This document shows, piece by piece, positions 1-8,161 of a stretch of DNA of 64,000 nucleotides (the stretch's first letter is position 1; the number at the start of each line of letters is the position of its first letter). The notes under the pieces were generated by a model. It was not told the origin of the DNA, did no database searches, and saw only the letters and a list, made by a program, of their open reading frames with translations. This DNA comes from Hymenobacter fodinae (GTDB lineage Bacteria > Bacteroidota > Bacteroidia > Cytophagales > Hymenobacteraceae). A program made the position numbers and the translations under genes. Location: positions 496,001-560,000 of the forward strand of contig NZ_SRLA01000001.1 of the NCBI RefSeq assembly GCF_004745825.1. The letters are read 5' to 3'.

Positions 1-1
1 G

Positions 2-559
2 AAAAACGACCTGCTGCTGATGGACTGCGGTGCCGAATACCACGGCTACTCCGCCGACGTCACCCGTACCATTCCGCCCTCAGGCAAGTTCAGCCCCGCT
101 CAACGCCAGATTTATGAGCTGGTGTTGGCTGCGCAGGATGCTGCCTTTAAAGAGTGCAAGGCTGGCAAAGACTTTCAGGCCCCGCACGCAGCAGCTCAAA
201 AAGTCATTGAGCAGGGCTTGGTAAAGCTGGGAATTATCAAGAAAGTGGAAGAAACTCGCCGCTATTTTCCGCATGGCACCAGTCACTACCTCGGCCTCGA
301 TGTGCACGACCGGGGTACTAACGGGCCTTTGCAGGCGGGCAGCGTAATTACCGTTGAGCCCGGCATCTATATTCCCGAAGGCAGCCCCTGCGACCAAAAA
401 TGGTGGAACATTGGCGTACGAATTGAGGATGATGTGCTCATAACTGAGAAAGGCTACGACAATTTATCGAAGGAAGCGCCGCGCACTGTAGCTGAAATAG
501 AGGCTATGATGGATAGGCCTAGCGCCCTTGATGGTTTCAAGTTGCCTGAGCTCAACTAA
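2..559 (+). CDS. Xaa-Pro aminopeptidase (aminopeptidase P), C-terminal part
   Basis: This is the C-terminal catalytic half of a pita-bread-fold metallopeptidase of family M24B, which removes an N-terminal residue that precedes proline. The reading frame is open from base 2, so the gene starts outside the window. Counting from the Met at base 20, the metal ligands are visible: Asp2 and Asp13 in MDCGAEYHGYSADVTRT, the HGTSHYLGLDVHD block at 85-97, Glu113 in TVEPGIY and Glu136 in VRIEDD. The spacing and order match E. coli PepP. The N-terminal creatinase-like domain is not seen. It ends 220 bases before rpmG and is probably a separate transcription unit. Confidence 0.95.
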   Translation, partial: KNDLLLMDCGAEYHGYSADVTRTIPPSGKFSPAQRQIYELVLAAQDAAFKECKAGKDFQAPHAAAQKVIEQGLVKLGIIKKVEETRRYFPHGTSHYLGLDVHDRGTNGPLQAGSVITVEPGIYIPEGSPCDQKWWNIGVRIEDDVLITEKGYDNLSKEAPRTVAEIEAMMDRPSALDGFKLPELN

Positions 560-719
560 TTGCTGTAAGAGTGTTTGCTTAAAATATAGGCTCAGGCACA
601 TGCTTCGTTCTGAAGCTTAAAATGCATTTTCAAACGCTGCTAGGCCTATCCAGCAAACGTTGAGCGCGAGGAAGCGCGCAGGAGGGAAATAACTTTACAA
701 AGGTTTCTCCATCTGATTG

Positions 720-750
720 TTTGTCAATTCCGCGAACCTTCTTACCTTTG
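720..750 (+). promoter_or_regulatory. Bacteroidota-type promoter of rpmG
   Basis: A -33 box TTTG at 720-723 and a -7 box TACCTTTG at 743-750 are separated by 19 bases, which is the usual arrangement for the primary sigma factor of Bacteroidota. The rpmG ATG lies 29 bases downstream. This is the best two-box promoter match I found in the window. Confidence 0.7.
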
Positions 751-779
751 CAGTCCTTAATCCTAAAACCTAAGTCGAG

Positions 780-962
780 ATGGCTAAAAAAGGAAACCGG
801 GTGCAGGTAATCCTGGAGTGCACCGAGCACAAAAACTCGGGCCAGCCGGGCACCTCGCGCTACATCACCACGAAGAACCGCAAGAATACCCCTGAGCGCA
901 TTGAGCTGAAGAAGTTCAACCCCGTGCTCAAGAAGATGACCGTTCACAAGGAAATCAAGTAA
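780..962 (+). CDS. rpmG: 50S ribosomal protein L33
   Basis: This is a 60-residue basic protein of the bL33 family, a component of the large ribosomal subunit. The sequence [19 protein letters not shown] followed by a [21 protein letters not shown] stretch is typical of the family, and the length is normal. Only one Cys (Cys14) is present, so this is not the zinc-binding four-Cys form. It is followed after 7 bases by a DUF4295 gene, and the pair probably forms one transcript ending at the hairpin at 1167-1192. Confidence 0.97.
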   Translation: MAKKGNRVQVILECTEHKNSGQPGTSRYITTKNRKNTPERIELKKFNPVLKKMTVHKEIK

Positions 963-969
963 TTGAGCA

Positions 970-1131
970 ATGGCTAAGAAAGTAGTAGCAACCCTGAAAA
1001 CCGCTACCGGCAAAGACTGGGCTAAGGTTATCCGCGCGGTGAAATCGGAAAAGACTGGTGCTTACACCTTCAAAGAAGAGATGGTGCCGGTTGACAAAGT
1101 ACAGGAGTACATCGCCACGGGCGTTAAGTAA
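970..1131 (+). CDS. DUF4295 family small protein
   Basis: This 53-residue basic protein starts MAKKVVATLKTATGKDWAKV and ends with an EYIATGVK tail. It matches the DUF4295 family, which in Bacteroidota sits directly after rpmG and before ftsY, exactly as here. No function is known to me. The position beside a ribosomal protein gene and the small basic composition suggest a ribosome-associated role (inference). Only 7 bases separate it from rpmG. Confidence 0.9.
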   Translation: MAKKVVATLKTATGKDWAKVIRAVKSEKTGAYTFKEEMVPVDKVQEYIATGVK

Positions 1132-1166
1132 TTGGGCGCCTTCGCGGCTTTCCAACGTAAATGAAG

Positions 1167-1192
1167 AAGTCCCGCCTTTGTGGGACTTTTTT
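1167..1192 (+). terminator. Rho-independent terminator of rpmG-DUF4295
   Basis: A 7-bp perfect stem, AAGTCCC (1167-1173) with GGGACTT (1182-1188), has an 8-base loop and is followed by further T residues. Confidence 0.85.
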
Positions 1193-1215
1193 GCGTGTTA
1201 GGGGCTACGGAGCCT

Positions 1216-1300
1216 AGGGTCTTGGGGTCTTAGGTTTCTGAGCAAGGTCCGCTGAGGTTACTCTTCGGATTGCCGTCCCCATCCCCGACCCCAAGACCCT
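1216..1300. repeat. Long-spaced inverted repeat upstream of ftsY
   Basis: AGGGTCTTGGGGTC at 1216-1229 is the exact reverse complement of GACCCCAAGACCCT at 1287-1300, with a 57-base spacer. Shorter related G/C blocks lie beside both arms (GGTCTTAGG on the left, CCCCCAAGACCCC on the right). It fills most of the rpmG/ftsY gap and ends 21 bases before the ftsY ATG. Its role is unknown. It could fold in the ftsY leader or be a dispersed repeat. Confidence 0.6.
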
Positions 1301-1321
1301 AAGCCCCCAAGACCCCACACT

Positions 1322-2305
1322 ATGGGCCTCTTCGATTTCTTCAAGAAAGACAAGGAAAGCAAGGAGCAGCAGCAGGCCCTCGATGAAGGTCTGCAGAAAA
1401 CCAAAACCAGCTTCTTTGATCAGCTCAGCAAAGCCGTGGTCGGTAAGAATACGGTGGACGAAGCCGTGCTCGACGACCTAGAAACGTTGCTGGTGCACGC
1501 CGACGTGGGTATCGACACGACGGTGAAGGTCATTGACCGGATTGAGAAGCGCGTGGCCCGCGACAAGTACGTGAGCACCTCGGAGCTTGACCGTATCCTG
1601 CGCGAAGAAATTGCCGACCTGCTGGACCGCAACAGTGGGGCCACCGGCTCACGTGCTATCCTTGACCGCCCCGATAATACTGGCTCGCCCTTCGTGATTA
1701 TGGTAGTGGGAGTGAACGGGGTGGGTAAAACTACCACTATTGGTAAGCTCGCGCACCGTTTCCATTCGGCTGGCAAAAAGGTAGTGCTCGGTGCTGCTGA
1801 CACCTTCCGGGCGGCGGCCGTAGATCAGCTCATCATCTGGGGTGAGCGGGTTGGCGTGCCTGTGATTTCGCACGGCATGAACACCGACCCTGCCTCAGTG
1901 GCCTACGACGCGGTGCAGAAGGGCGTGGAAATGCAGGCCGATGTGGTAATTATCGACACAGCGGGCCGCCTACACAACAAGGTGAACCTGATGAACGAGC
2001 TCAGTAAAATCAAGCGGGTTATGCAGAAGGTTATTCCGGATGCGCCTCACGAGGTACTGCTGGTGCTGGATGGTAGCACGGGCCAGAACGCTTTCCTGCA
2101 AGCCAAGGAGTTCACCAAGGCCACCGAAGTATCGGCCCTAGCCATTACCAAGCTCGATGGCACGGCTAAGGGCGGCGTGGTTATCGGCATCTCTGACCAG
2201 TTGCAAGTTCCGGTACGCTACATTGGCGTAGGTGAGAAGATGACCGACCTGCAGCTCTTCGACCGCCACACCTTCGTGAATTCGTTGTTTAAAAAGCAGG
2301 CCTAG
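1322..2305 (+). CDS. ftsY: Signal recognition particle receptor FtsY
   Basis: This SRP-family GTPase docks SRP-bound ribosomes at the membrane for co-translational insertion. The protein has 327 residues. An N-terminal helical N domain spans about 1-115 and begins MGLFDFFKKDKE. The G domain shows G1 GVNGVGKTT (130-138), the DTFRAAAVDQL block (160-170), G3 DTAGR (212-216) and TKLDG (276-280). The long acidic A domain of E. coli FtsY is absent, as in many bacteria. The stop codon is the TAG inside GCCTAGGCC, the frequent motif of this window. A terminator hairpin follows at 2326-2360. Confidence 0.98.
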   Translation: MGLFDFFKKDKESKEQQQALDEGLQKTKTSFFDQLSKAVVGKNTVDEAVLDDLETLLVHADVGIDTTVKVIDRIEKRVARDKYVSTSELDRILREEIADLLDRNSGATGSRAILDRPDNTGSPFVIMVVGVNGVGKTTTIGKLAHRFHSAGKKVVLGAADTFRAAAVDQLIIWGERVGVPVISHGMNTDPASVAYDAVQKGVEMQADVVIIDTAGRLHNKVNLMNELSKIKRVMQKVIPDAPHEVLLVLDGSTGQNAFLQAKEFTKATEVSALAITKLDGTAKGGVVIGISDQLQVPVRYIGVGEKMTDLQLFDRHTFVNSLFKKQA

Positions 2306-2325
2306 GCCACTTACGCAAAGACTAC

Positions 2326-2360
2326 AAAGCCTCACCTGGCAGTTGCTAGGTGGGGCTTTT
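2326..2360 (+). terminator. Terminator after ftsY
   Basis: AAAGCCTCACCT (2326-2337) pairs with AGGTGGGGCTTT (2348-2359), with one G-T pair, and the 3' arm runs into T residues. Confidence 0.75.
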
Positions 2361-2484
2361 GCTTTCGCGGCCGATAACTGATGCGGCCGATAGAAGTAAG
2401 CTCCTGCCGGTAAGAAGTGGGGCAGCTGACGCAACTACTCCGGTAATGGAACATTCGCAGTAGGAAAAGGCGTTGCCGAGTTCG

Positions 2485-2492
2485 TACCTTTG
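2485..2492 (+). promoter_or_regulatory. -7 box of the rimO promoter
   Basis: TACCTTTG fits the Bacteroidota -7 consensus TAnnTTTG. I see no clear TTTG at the usual distance upstream, so only the -7 element is supported. It would give a leader of about 80 bases for rimO. Confidence 0.5.
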
Positions 2493-2574
2493 CGGTCCAA
2501 AATTCGCCGCGGGCCGTAGCGGGCAACTTTCTCACTCCTAAGAAATTGTCCGGCCGCCCGCTTACCTACCCAGC

Positions 2575-3888
2575 ATGAAAGTCAGAAGCCAGCAGGCCAA
2601 TAAAGTCAACGTTATTACCCTCGGCTGCTCCAAAAACCTCGTCGATTCGGAGGTGATGATGGGGCAGCTGCGCGCCAACCAGTTTGAGGTAACGCACGAA
2701 GTCGATAAGAGCGACGCCAATATCGTCATTATCAATACCTGCGGCTTTATTGATAACGCCAAGCAGGAAAGCATCGACACCATTCTGCGCTACGCCGACG
2801 AGAAGGAAGCCGGCCGTCTGGATAAGCTCTACGTGACGGGTTGCCTCTCCCAGCGCTACAAGGACGACCTGGAGCAGGAGATTCCGCAGGTAGATGCTTA
2901 CTTTGGCACCCTGGAGCTGCCTCAGTTGATGAAAACCTTGGAGGCGGACTATAAGCACGAGCTGATAGGGGAGAGGCTGCTGACTACGCCCAAGCACTAT
3001 GCATACTTCAAAATTGCAGAAGGTTGTAACCGTCCGTGCTCGTTTTGCGCCATCCCGCTCATGCGCGGCAAGCACCAAGACCGGCCTATTGAGGATTTAG
3101 TGAAAGAAGCCAAGCGCTTAGCCTCTATGGGTACAAAAGAACTCATTCTGATTGCTCAGGACCTGACCTATTATGGCCTGCAGCACTATGGTGAGCGGAA
3201 ACTAGCCGACCTACTGCGCAACCTCTCTGACGTAAACGGCATCGACTGGATTCGTCTGCAGTACGCCTACCCTTCGCAGTTCCCTTTGGATGCGCTGGAC
3301 GTGATGAACGAGCGCGCCAACATTTGCAAGTATCTGGATATGCCCCTGCAGCATATCTCCGATAATATGCTGAAAACCATGCGCCGGGGCATCAGCAAGC
3401 GGCGCACCGTGGAGCTAGTAGACACCATCCGGCAGCGGGTACCCAATATTGCCCTGCGTACCACGCTTATTGCCGGTCACCCCGGCGAAACCCAGCAGGA
3501 TTTCGAGGACCTCTACAACTTCGTGGAGGAAACCCGCTTCGACCGCCTTGGCATTTTCACTTACTCGCACGAGGACAACACCCACTCTTACACGCTGGAA
3601 GACGATGTGCCCGCTGAAGTAAAGCAGGACCGCGCCGACCAGATTATGGAATTGCAGCAGGGTATTTCAATGGAGCTAAACGAGGAGAAAGTAGGCCAGA
3701 CCTACAAAGTTCTCTTCGATCGTAAGGAAAGCGGCTACTTTGTGGGTCGTACTGAGTTCGACTCGCCGGAAGTAGACAACGAGGTGCTGGTACCTGCCAC
3801 CAAAGACACCTACGTACGCCTCGGCGACTTTGCCCAGGTGCAAATCACGGAGGCCTCAGACTTCGATTTGTACGGCAAGCTGATTTAA
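2575..3888 (+). CDS. rimO: Ribosomal protein S12 methylthiotransferase RimO
   Basis: RimO is a radical-SAM enzyme that adds a methylthio group to the conserved aspartate of ribosomal protein S12. The protein has 437 residues. The N-terminal UPF0004 domain carries the second-cluster cysteines Cys18 (LGCSKNLVDSE), Cys56 (NTCGFID) and Cys90 (TGCLSQRY). The radical-SAM triad CNRPCSFC is at 151-158. A TRAM domain follows at the C-terminus (about 370-437). The CSKNLVDSE signature favours RimO over MiaB. It is transcribed alone, with a terminator 23 bases after the stop. Confidence 0.97.
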   Translation: MKVRSQQANKVNVITLGCSKNLVDSEVMMGQLRANQFEVTHEVDKSDANIVIINTCGFIDNAKQESIDTILRYADEKEAGRLDKLYVTGCLSQRYKDDLEQEIPQVDAYFGTLELPQLMKTLEADYKHELIGERLLTTPKHYAYFKIAEGCNRPCSFCAIPLMRGKHQDRPIEDLVKEAKRLASMGTKELILIAQDLTYYGLQHYGERKLADLLRNLSDVNGIDWIRLQYAYPSQFPLDALDVMNERANICKYLDMPLQHISDNMLKTMRRGISKRRTVELVDTIRQRVPNIALRTTLIAGHPGETQQDFEDLYNFVEETRFDRLGIFTYSHEDNTHSYTLEDDVPAEVKQDRADQIMELQQGISMELNEEKVGQTYKVLFDRKESGYFVGRTEFDSPEVDNEVLVPATKDTYVRLGDFAQVQITEASDFDLYGKLI

Positions 3889-3910
3889 CTGGCCTAGGCC
3901 ACCTTCGATG

Positions 3911-3950
3911 ACCCTGCTTTAGCTACTTGGCTAAGGCAGGGTTTTCTTTT
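3911..3950 (+). terminator. Terminator after rimO
   Basis: ACCCTGCTTTAGC (3911-3923) pairs with GCTAAGGCAGGGT (3930-3942) with one G-T pair, followed by TTTTCTTTT. Confidence 0.85.
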
Positions 3951-4210
3951 AAGCTGTGAATTTGACTGAAGGAGGAATATAAGAACTGGGCTTGGAGACT
4001 AGCCTGATTCCTTCCTGTGGTCGGAATGCCTTCCAAATTTACTTCATTTCGTTACCCTGGCTTAGTCGCAGGAAAACCGCCTTTACACTCAGTCTGGCGA
4101 TATTATGGCCGGAAACGTAAGTAGCCTAGAAACCTGCGGAAGCTAGTTTCGGCAAATACCCAGTTACTTTATGGCGTCTGGCCGGTTATAGCCGAATTAC
4201 TCCCCAATCC
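3951..4210. other. Non-coding gap between rimO and bshC
   Basis: Together with the terminator, the gap between rimO and bshC is 322 bases. I find no coding frame, tRNA or repeat in this part. A weak -7-like TACTTTAT at 4165-4172 could serve bshC but has no convincing partner box. Confidence 0.5.
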
Positions 4211-5803
4211 ATGTCCGTCACGACCCTCCGCTACGCCGATACTGGCTCATTTTCGCCTCTTCTTACTGATTACCTCAGCCGGCGCCCCGAGCTCAACCAA
4301 TACTACCACCGCTTCCCGACGCTGGAGGAGTTTGCGGCTCAGATTGAAGAAAAAAAGGCAACCTACACACCGGAGGCCCGACAGCGGTTGGTAGCTGCCT
4401 TGCGGGAGCAGTATACCGCCGTGCCGGACGTACATTCCGCCGTGCAGAGCAACATAGCGCTACTGGAAAAGGACACCACCTTTACCATCACGACGGGCCA
4501 CCAGCTCAACCTGCTTACTGGGCCGCTGTACTTCATTTACAAGATTGTAACGGCCCTGAAGCTGAGCCGCCAACTGAAGGAGCAGTACCCCCAGTACGAT
4601 TTTGTGCCGGTGTACTGGATGGCTACCGAAGACCACGACTTCGCTGAAATCAACCACCTGCATCTGTTCGGAAAGAAATACGAGTGGAACGCCGCCAATA
4701 CCGGTGGGCCCGTAGGACGCTTGCCGCTGGATGGGTTGGAAGAAGAGCTGCTCCAGCAACTGCCCGCCGATATTCCGGCTGCCTTCAGGGAGGCCTACAC
4801 GAGCTCTGCTACCTTGGCCGAGGCCATGCGCAAGCTCACGCACTCCTTATTCGGGCAATATGGCCTAGTGGCGTTAGATGGCGACTCGCCAGCCCTGAAG
4901 CAAGCGTTGGTGCCGGTGCTGGAAAAGGAAATTCAGGAGCAGGCCTCCAACCAAGCAGTGCAGGCCACCAACCAGCAGCTCGAAGCGGCCGGCTACAAGC
5001 CGCAGGTGTACTCGCGCCCCATTAACCTGTTTTTCCTGACCGATGGCGGCAAGCGGGAGCGGCTGGAGTACGATGCCGCGGCTGATTGCGTGCAGATAAC
5101 TGTGCGCAACACCAACCGATGTCATAGTCAGCAGGAATTACTCGACTTGGCCCGCCAACACCCGGAGCAATTCAGCCCCAACGTGGTACTGCGGCCTCTG
5201 TATCAGGAACTGCTACTGCCCAACCTCTGCTACATTGGGGGCGGAGCGGAAGTGGCCTACTGGTTTCAGCTGAAGCAGATTTTCACTGACAACCAAGTGC
5301 CCTTTCCCATTCTGCTGCTCCGCAACTCTGGACTGTACATTGGGAAAGCCAACGCCGGCAAGCTGCGTAAACTCAGCCTCACGGCTCCCGATATTTTCCG
5401 GCCCCTGCCCGAGCTGAAGAAGCAGGTGGGTGCATCACTAGGCCAGGAAGAAGTGAGTCTCGCGGCTCAGCAGCAAGCCTTGGCAGCAGTATTTAAGGAA
5501 GTAGCTGACCTAGCCCAGCGCCTCGACCCAACCTTGGTGAAAACCGTAGCCGCTGAGCAGCAAAAAGCAGCGGGCAGCCTCGCCGGATTGGAAAAACGAC
5601 TAAGCAAAGCCGCCGAAACTAAGCACGAAGTGGCCTACAGTCAGCTTACGGCACTCAAGGAGAAGCTTTTCCCAGGTGGTTCGTTGCAGGAGCGGGTGGA
5701 TAACGTGCTGAGCATTCTCATCAACAACCCCAGCTTTATAGATCAGCTCATCGAGGCCTTCGACCCGCTGGCGCTGGAATTTACGGTGCTGGAAGAAGAG
5801 TAG
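4211..5803 (+). CDS. bshC: Bacillithiol biosynthesis cysteine-adding enzyme BshC
   Basis: BshC is the presumed ligase that adds cysteine to glucosaminyl-malate in the last step of bacillithiol synthesis. The protein has 530 residues, a normal length. Family hallmarks are TTGHQLNLLTGPLYFIYK at about 95-112, the MATEDHDFAEINHL block near 136-150, and a C-terminal coiled region (about 410-500) rich in Glu, Lys and Gln. Other bsh genes are not in the window, but the bacillithiol-linked ytxJ gene lies at 49453-49794. The gene is monocistronic: a hairpin at 5828-5862 separates it from the next gene. Confidence 0.95.
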   Translation: MSVTTLRYADTGSFSPLLTDYLSRRPELNQYYHRFPTLEEFAAQIEEKKATYTPEARQRLVAALREQYTAVPDVHSAVQSNIALLEKDTTFTITTGHQLNLLTGPLYFIYKIVTALKLSRQLKEQYPQYDFVPVYWMATEDHDFAEINHLHLFGKKYEWNAANTGGPVGRLPLDGLEEELLQQLPADIPAAFREAYTSSATLAEAMRKLTHSLFGQYGLVALDGDSPALKQALVPVLEKEIQEQASNQAVQATNQQLEAAGYKPQVYSRPINLFFLTDGGKRERLEYDAAADCVQITVRNTNRCHSQQELLDLARQHPEQFSPNVVLRPLYQELLLPNLCYIGGGAEVAYWFQLKQIFTDNQVPFPILLLRNSGLYIGKANAGKLRKLSLTAPDIFRPLPELKKQVGASLGQEEVSLAAQQQALAAVFKEVADLAQRLDPTLVKTVAAEQQKAAGSLAGLEKRLSKAAETKHEVAYSQLTALKEKLFPGGSLQERVDNVLSILINNPSFIDQLIEAFDPLALEFTVLEEE

Positions 5804-5827
5804 AAAACTCAAGTAGTAACGCTGTAG

Positions 5828-5862
5828 ACACGGCCCGCCTCACAGATTGATGCGGGCCGTGT
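5828..5862 (+). terminator. Hairpin after bshC
   Basis: ACACGGCCCGC (5828-5838) and GCGGGCCGTGT (5852-5862) form an 11-bp perfect stem with a 13-base loop. There is no real T tract after it, so termination would be imperfect. Its position helps to place the start of the next gene downstream of it. Confidence 0.6.
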
Positions 5863-5876
5863 TAGTATCCAAGAGT

Positions 5877-6455
5877 ATGCTGAAGGCTGATATCAGGCGA
5901 AAATTCCTGGCTCGCCGCCGCGCTTTGTCGGAGGAAGAAGTGACGCGCCGTAGCGACAGATTACGCAATCTATTGATCCAACAATTCCCGACGGATAATT
6001 GGCAATGGCTGCATGTATTTCTGCCCATCCTGCACCAGAAGGAGCCTAACACGTGGCCAATTATTAGTGAGTTTCTGCACGAAGAGTCTCCGGTGAAGTT
6101 AGCCGTGCCGGTAGTACAGGCCGATGGCCACACGCTGCGTCATTATCACCTCTCGCCTGATACGCAGTTGGTAGAAAACCGCTGGGGTATTCCGGAACCA
6201 GTAGGAGCCGTCGAGGTACAGCCGGCGCAGCTAGATGCCGTGCTGGTGCCGCTGCTGGCTTTCGACGAAACCGGCCACCGCGTGGGCTACGGCAAAGGCT
6301 TCTACGACCACTTCCTAGGCCAGTGTCGGCCTGATACGGTGCGTATCGGCCTGAGCCTGGAGCCGCCAGTACCGCGCATAACCGACGCCTGGCCCGGTGA
6401 TGTACGCCTGCACGCTTGCATCACGCCGGAAAAGGTGTGGCGGTTTGAGCAATAG
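5877..6455 (+). CDS. 5-formyltetrahydrofolate cyclo-ligase
   Basis: The enzyme converts 5-formyl-THF to 5,10-methenyl-THF with ATP, returning this folate to one-carbon metabolism. The C-terminal hallmark LAFDETGHRVGYGKGFYDHF, with its glycine-rich phosphate-binding loop, is clear. I chose the ATG at 5877 (MLKADIRRKFLARR) because families of this type start just before this helix. Upstream in-frame starts at 5847 (TTG) and 5850 (ATG) fall inside the hairpin after bshC. The resulting 192 residues are a usual length for the family. Confidence 0.93.
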   Translation: MLKADIRRKFLARRRALSEEEVTRRSDRLRNLLIQQFPTDNWQWLHVFLPILHQKEPNTWPIISEFLHEESPVKLAVPVVQADGHTLRHYHLSPDTQLVENRWGIPEPVGAVEVQPAQLDAVLVPLLAFDETGHRVGYGKGFYDHFLGQCRPDTVRIGLSLEPPVPRITDAWPGDVRLHACITPEKVWRFEQ

Positions 6456-6551
6456 AAAGCGGAGTGCTACACCATAATATTATTGGTTCAATATACTTCG
6501 GCAGCCCAGATGGGCGTTGAAGCGGTAATATTCATTAAACAGTTTATAACT

Positions 6552-7064
6552 ATGGCTTCTACCCAACCGTTAGACATATCCGCCAAGCGTCCCCGCCGCG
6601 CCTTCCGGGCCATTGTAATACCCGATATGACTCCTATGGTAGGCGTGGGCTTTCTACTAGTATCGTTCTTTTTGCTAACGGCCACTCTAGAAAAGCCTAC
6701 CGTGATGCAGGTGACAATGCCGGTTAAAGAGCGACCAGATGGAGTCGGTTACTCATGCTTTGGTCTTTTAGGAGGCTTGACAGTAATTCTAGGTGAAAAT
6801 AGCAAGGTGTATTATTACTCAGGAGTGTATGGGGCAGTTCAAAATCCTGAGATACATGTTACGGACTTAAGCTCTGCTGGCTTGCGACAAGTGTTGCTTA
6901 CTTTATCGGGCAAAGAAGTAGTCTATATCAAAGCTAGTGACGACGCTAAATATCAGGATATGGTGGACGCCTTGGATGAGATGAATATCACCAACCGCAA
7001 GAAGTACGCAATGGTAGACATAAGCGCGGAGGAGTACGACCTGGTCAAGAAAGGCAGGTTGTAA
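6552..7064 (+). CDS. ExbD/TolR-like protein lacking the membrane aspartate
   Basis: ExbD-type proteins couple the proton gradient to TonB or Tol complexes through one transmembrane helix and a periplasmic domain. This 170-residue protein has a basic N-terminus, one membrane helix (about 27-47) starting DMTPMVGVGFLLVSFFLLT, and a periplasmic part with IKASDDAKYQDMVDALDEM resembling the ExbD C-terminal fold. In canonical ExbD the helix reads TP-x-x-D-V and the Asp carries protons. Here Gly31 stands at that place. No exbB or tonB gene is nearby. The ATG at 6552 is preferred over longer in-frame starts because the protein then begins just before the basic segment. It may be a structural or degenerate paralogue. 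Confidence 0.8.
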   Translation: MASTQPLDISAKRPRRAFRAIVIPDMTPMVGVGFLLVSFFLLTATLEKPTVMQVTMPVKERPDGVGYSCFGLLGGLTVILGENSKVYYYSGVYGAVQNPEIHVTDLSSAGLRQVLLTLSGKEVVYIKASDDAKYQDMVDALDEMNITNRKKYAMVDISAEEYDLVKKGRL

Positions 7065-7339
7065 ACGCAGACGAAATAGAAGCAGAATGCTTAGGCTTGG
7101 CTTGAATAAGTTGGACCTTCTGCCCGATTTCGTTGTCGGTCTTTGGACGGCGTACTCTTGCTAGAAGAGGAGGAACTATTGATGCGCTGCGCGGCCAAGA
7201 CTTGGGCTAGTTTGCACAAACCACTTTTCATGCGAGAAATAATTACTGATATAGATAGAGCCTCCCCTGAATAGCTAGGGGCAAAAATTACAGTAGCAAT
7301 ATATAGCAGATAAAATCGTGTAGCAACTGCAATTGAGGG
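7065..7339. other. Non-coding gap, convergent gene ends
   Basis: This stretch of 275 bases lies between the stop of the plus-strand ExbD-like gene and the stop of a minus-strand membrane protein gene. I see no coding frame worth calling, no tRNA and no strong terminator hairpin. Confidence 0.5.
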
Positions 7340-7579
7340 CTACCGTTGCCACCAGTAAAGTACGCCTCGGGTAAGCTGAGCCAGCAGCCAAATAGGTAGG
7401 GAAAGCAGCAACACAAGCTCCCAGGAATGGATTATGATATACGTGTTGTGCAGTTGGATATCGAGGGGCGAAACCTGAAAAAAGTAAGGCCCCAGTAGGA
7501 ACATCAGTCCTACTGCAACCAAAATAGTTATGGTTACGGCTAGCAACACTTCCCGATATAGCCGCTTCCAAAACTTCAT
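7340..7579 (-). CDS. Small two-helix membrane protein with HxTY motif
   Basis: This 79-residue protein has a basic N-terminus, two hydrophobic helices (about 11-32 and 50-70) and between them DIQLHNTYIIIHSWELVL. That segment resembles helix X of heme-copper oxidase subunit I (HDTYYVVAHFH), with Asn for Asp and without the HxH heme ligands. I cannot assign a function. It follows the GDYXXLXY gene by 6 bases on the same strand and probably belongs to that operon. Confidence 0.7.
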   Translation of the reverse strand: MKFWKRLYREVLLAVTITILVAVGLMFLLGPYFFQVSPLDIQLHNTYIIIHSWELVLLLSLPIWLLAQLTRGVLYWWQR

Positions 7580-7585
7580 AGGCCT

Positions 7586-8161
7586 CTAGGGAGCCGTTTC
7601 TACCTTCGTGATGCGGGCCTGGCCCCAGGGCGCAATGCTCACCTGCACCCGCAACGACTGCCTTTTCTGTAGTTCGCGGCTCATGTCTTCGGGCACGTAG
7701 TAGCGCTCTAGACCGTAGCGTAGGCGCAGGCCTCGCCGCCACACATCTTGCACTGAGCCGCGGAGGATAGCTTGATTGGATTGCTCTACGGGTTTTTCAG
7801 GGTAGATGCCCACGGCTTCGTAAGAACCGTTACGCTGCTCTAGAAGCACGTAGGCGGCCTGCTGCCGGCGCGGGAGTTGGGAGCCGTGCCAGAGGTGGCC
7901 TGGTAGCTGGCTGATGGAGTAGTTCAGACGCACGTAGTCGCCGTAAAGCAGGTCGCGCGGATCGACGGGCGCGGTACGGAGCCAGATGGACTTCCCTAGT
8001 GCGCCGGTAGCGTAACCCGCCGCCGCTACTCCCAGCACAAACAGCACCTGAGCCGCCACCAGCCACTGTAGCCACCGCCGGTGTAGGGCCGGGGCTAGCT
8101 CAGGGAGTGGGGCCGGCTGCACGGGCGTAGGCGGCGCCACAGAAATAGGCTGCTCACTCAT
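7586..8161 (-). CDS. GDYXXLXY domain membrane protein
   Basis: This 191-residue protein has a Pro-rich N-terminal tail (about 1-28), one membrane helix (about 34-55) and an extracytoplasmic domain carrying LYGDYVRLNYSI, the motif that names the GDYXXLXY family. These proteins usually sit next to DUF2157 membrane proteins, and here the two genes overlap by 4 bases (ATGA). The molecular role is unknown. A joint membrane complex with the DUF2157 protein is inferred from the overlap. Confidence 0.88.
   Translation of the reverse strand: MSEQPISVAPPTPVQPAPLPELAPALHRRWLQWLVAAQVLFVLGVAAAGYATGALGKSIWLRTAPVDPRDLLYGDYVRLNYSISQLPGHLWHGSQLPRRQQAAYVLLEQRNGSYEAVGIYPEKPVEQSNQAILRGSVQDVWRRGLRLRYGLERYYVPEDMSRELQKRQSLRVQVSIAPWGQARITKVETAP

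Noticed and set aside
630..1155. Minus-strand open frames over the rpmG-DUF4295 region
   Set aside because: They are mirrors of short, well-recognised plus-strand genes.
5847..5876. Upstream starts for the 5-formyltetrahydrofolate cyclo-ligase gene
   Set aside because: They fall inside the hairpin after bshC, and the residues added do not match the family start.
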